Shown one piece after another: positions 62,878-64,000 of a DNA stretch of 64,000 nucleotides. Position 1 is the stretch's first letter. Each line of letters starts with the position of its first letter. The translations under genes were made by a program, and so were the position numbers. A model generated the notes under the pieces. It was not told the DNA's origin, ran no database searches, and saw only the letters and a program-made list of their open reading frames with translations. This stretch comes from Candidatus Fusicatenibacter intestinigallinarum (GTDB lineage: Bacteria > Bacillota > Clostridia > Lachnospirales > Lachnospiraceae), in contig DWWU01000003.1 in the NCBI GenBank assembly GCA_019119555.1, positions 24,532 to 88,531 on the forward strand, in the 5' to 3' direction.

Positions 62878-63822
62878 ATGTCGTTTTCCGGAGAAGTGAA
62901 GGAAGAACTTTCCAGACAGATCCCGGAGGCACGTCACTGTCAGATTGCGGAGCTGGCCGCGATTCTCGGACTGTGCGGTCAGGTGAGGGAAGAAAGTCAA
63001 GGGCAATATGCTATAAAAATTCAGACAGAAAATGTGTATGTTGCCAGAAAGTACTTTACTTTATTGCAAAAAACATTTAATATAGAAGCAGAACTTGCAG
63101 TACGTCAGAATCAGAAAGAAAACACCTACACGATTTCTGTAAATAAGCCGGAGCAGGTTCGCAGGGTTCTTCAGGCGTCAAGGATGATGCCCGGGGAAGT
63201 GAATGATACTTTTATTCATTCTGCGCTGGTGCAGAGAAGATGCTGCAAGAGAGCATATCTGCGAGGTGCATTTTTGTCATCAGGTTCCATCAGCGATCCC
63301 AACAAATTTTATCATTTCGAGATTGTATGCCCGGATCTGGAAAAAGCGGAACAGATCAGAGAGATTATCGGGTGCTTTGAGATGGAAGCACGCATTGTGA
63401 GCAGAAAGAATCACTTTGTGGTCTATGTCAAAGAGGGAGCCCAGATTGTTGAACTGCTGGGAATCATGGGGGCCAGCGTGTCTGTGCTGAATCTGGAGAA
63501 TGTCCGGATTCTCAAGGAGATGCGCGGGAGCGTGAACCGAAAGGTAAACTGTGAAACGGCTAATATCAACAAGACAGTACATGCAGCGGTGAAGCAGATT
63601 GAGGATATCCGTCTGATTCAGGAAAGAATCGGGTTTTCCGATCTTCCGGAAGAGCTGGAACAGACGGCGAGGCTGCGGCTGGAATATCCGGATGCTACAC
63701 TGGCAGAACTGGGGGCTATGCTGACGCCGGCTGTCGGAAAGTCGGGCGTCAACCACAGACTGAGAAAACTTAAGGGTATTGCAGAAGAGCTGAAAAGGGA
63801 ACAAGGAGAAGAATTATTATGA
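62878..63822 (+). CDS. whiA: Sporulation/division regulator WhiA
   Basis: DNA-binding protein of 314 residues with an N-terminal LAGLIDADG-like domain (CCKRAYLRGAFLSSGSISDP, in part) and a C-terminal helix-turn-helix (LAELGAMLTPAVGKSGVNHR). It affects cell division and chromosome segregation. Its stop overlaps the crh-like ATG. Confidence 0.96.
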   Translation: MSFSGEVKEELSRQIPEARHCQIAELAAILGLCGQVREESQGQYAIKIQTENVYVARKYFTLLQKTFNIEAELAVRQNQKENTYTISVNKPEQVRRVLQASRMMPGEVNDTFIHSALVQRRCCKRAYLRGAFLSSGSISDPNKFYHFEIVCPDLEKAEQIREIIGCFEMEARIVSRKNHFVVYVKEGAQIVELLGIMGASVSVLNLENVRILKEMRGSVNRKVNCETANINKTVHAAVKQIEDIRLIQERIGFSDLPEELEQTARLRLEYPDATLAELGAMLTPAVGKSGVNHRLRKLKGIAEELKREQGEELL

Positions 63823-64000
63823 TTAAGAAACCTATCACGATTCGTATTTCTAACGGCCTGGAAGCCAGACCGGTAGCGATGCTGGTACAGGTGGCAAGCC
63901 AGTATGAGAGCGAGATTTATGTGGAAAGCGGAAAGAGAAAAGTCAACGCGAAGAGTATTATGGGAATGATGACGCTTGGTCTGGACAACGGAGAAGATAT
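63819..64000 (+). CDS. Crh-like HPr paralogue, partial
   Basis: The first 60 codons of an HPr-fold protein, cut by the window end. The active His15 of HPr is replaced by Glu15 (GLEARPVAMLV), so it cannot accept phosphate from enzyme I. Ser46, the HPr kinase target, is kept in NAKSIMGMM. This matches Bacillus Crh (which has Gln15), a regulator partner of CcpA, and Crh also lies next to whiA there. ATG overlaps the whiA stop (ATGA). Confidence 0.88.
   Translation, partial: MIKKPITIRISNGLEARPVAMLVQVASQYESEIYVESGKRKVNAKSIMGMMTLGLDNGED

Overview
The window looks like a chromosomal segment of a spore-forming anaerobic Clostridia species, most likely family Lachnospiraceae. The evidence is a class III (oxygen-sensitive) ribonucleotide reductase end, formate-tetrahydrofolate ligase behind a ZTP riboswitch, complete spoIIA and spoVA gene sets, a T-box before valS, a CIRCE site before clpB, strong AGGAGG-type ribosome sites, moderately GC-rich coding DNA, and a murB-rapZ-whiA-crh order typical of Firmicutes. 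I see no phage, plasmid, insertion sequence, CRISPR array, rRNA or tRNA. Most genes lie on the plus strand.

Layout. 1-3.6 kb: the end of nrdD, then a VanR/VanS-like two-component pair and a membrane-anchored C39-like cysteine peptidase. 3.8-7.6 kb (minus): two family 3 glycoside hydrolases. 8-9.8 kb: ZTP riboswitch and fhs. 10-12.8 kb: a large cell-wall-binding repeat protein with an NlpC/P60 domain. 13-15.3 kb: nucleoside salvage (cdd, deoC, BMP lipoprotein). 15.5-19.7 kb: a PcsB/CwlO-like hydrolase and a YfhO-like membrane protein. 20-26.6 kb: HAD phosphatase, YtcJ-like amidohydrolase, two MATE exporters and a PPP-type phosphatase. 26.6-31.5 kb: clpB with CIRCE, a DUF4250 gene, and a third MATE exporter behind a long structured leader. 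31.6-35.3 kb: a D-2-hydroxyacid dehydrogenase, an unknown membrane protein and a glnK-amt-glnK nitrogen block. 35.4-42.3 kb: an oligopeptide ABC transporter operon with a HisC-like aminotransferase. 42.3-48 kb: a 232-bp inverted repeat, the T-box-valS unit and an LTA-synthase-like gene. 48-51.1 kb: folC, a 50-aa protein and a zinc-ribbon/TPR membrane protein. 51.2-52.9 kb: spoIIAA-spoIIAB-sigF. 53-56.5 kb: MoxR/DUF58/DUF4129 operon. 56.5-59.8 kb: spoVA genes split into two divergent groups. 60-64 kb: tcdA, murB, rapZ, whiA and a Crh-like HPr paralogue cut by the window end.

The most unusual content is non-coding. A family of about 25 short palindromes, with arms GTAACAGTTCAGC and GCTGAACTGTTAC around two variable bases, sits in gaps across the whole window. 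The arms vary but in several copies change together so that the palindrome is kept. Several copies overlap the stop codon of the upstream gene. A second, longer repeat appears to interrupt this palindrome at three places around the spore genes. A third palindrome family directly follows the U-tract of an intrinsic terminator at all three of its sites. There is also a long inverted repeat before the T-box and an unassigned terminator-containing leader before the third MATE gene.
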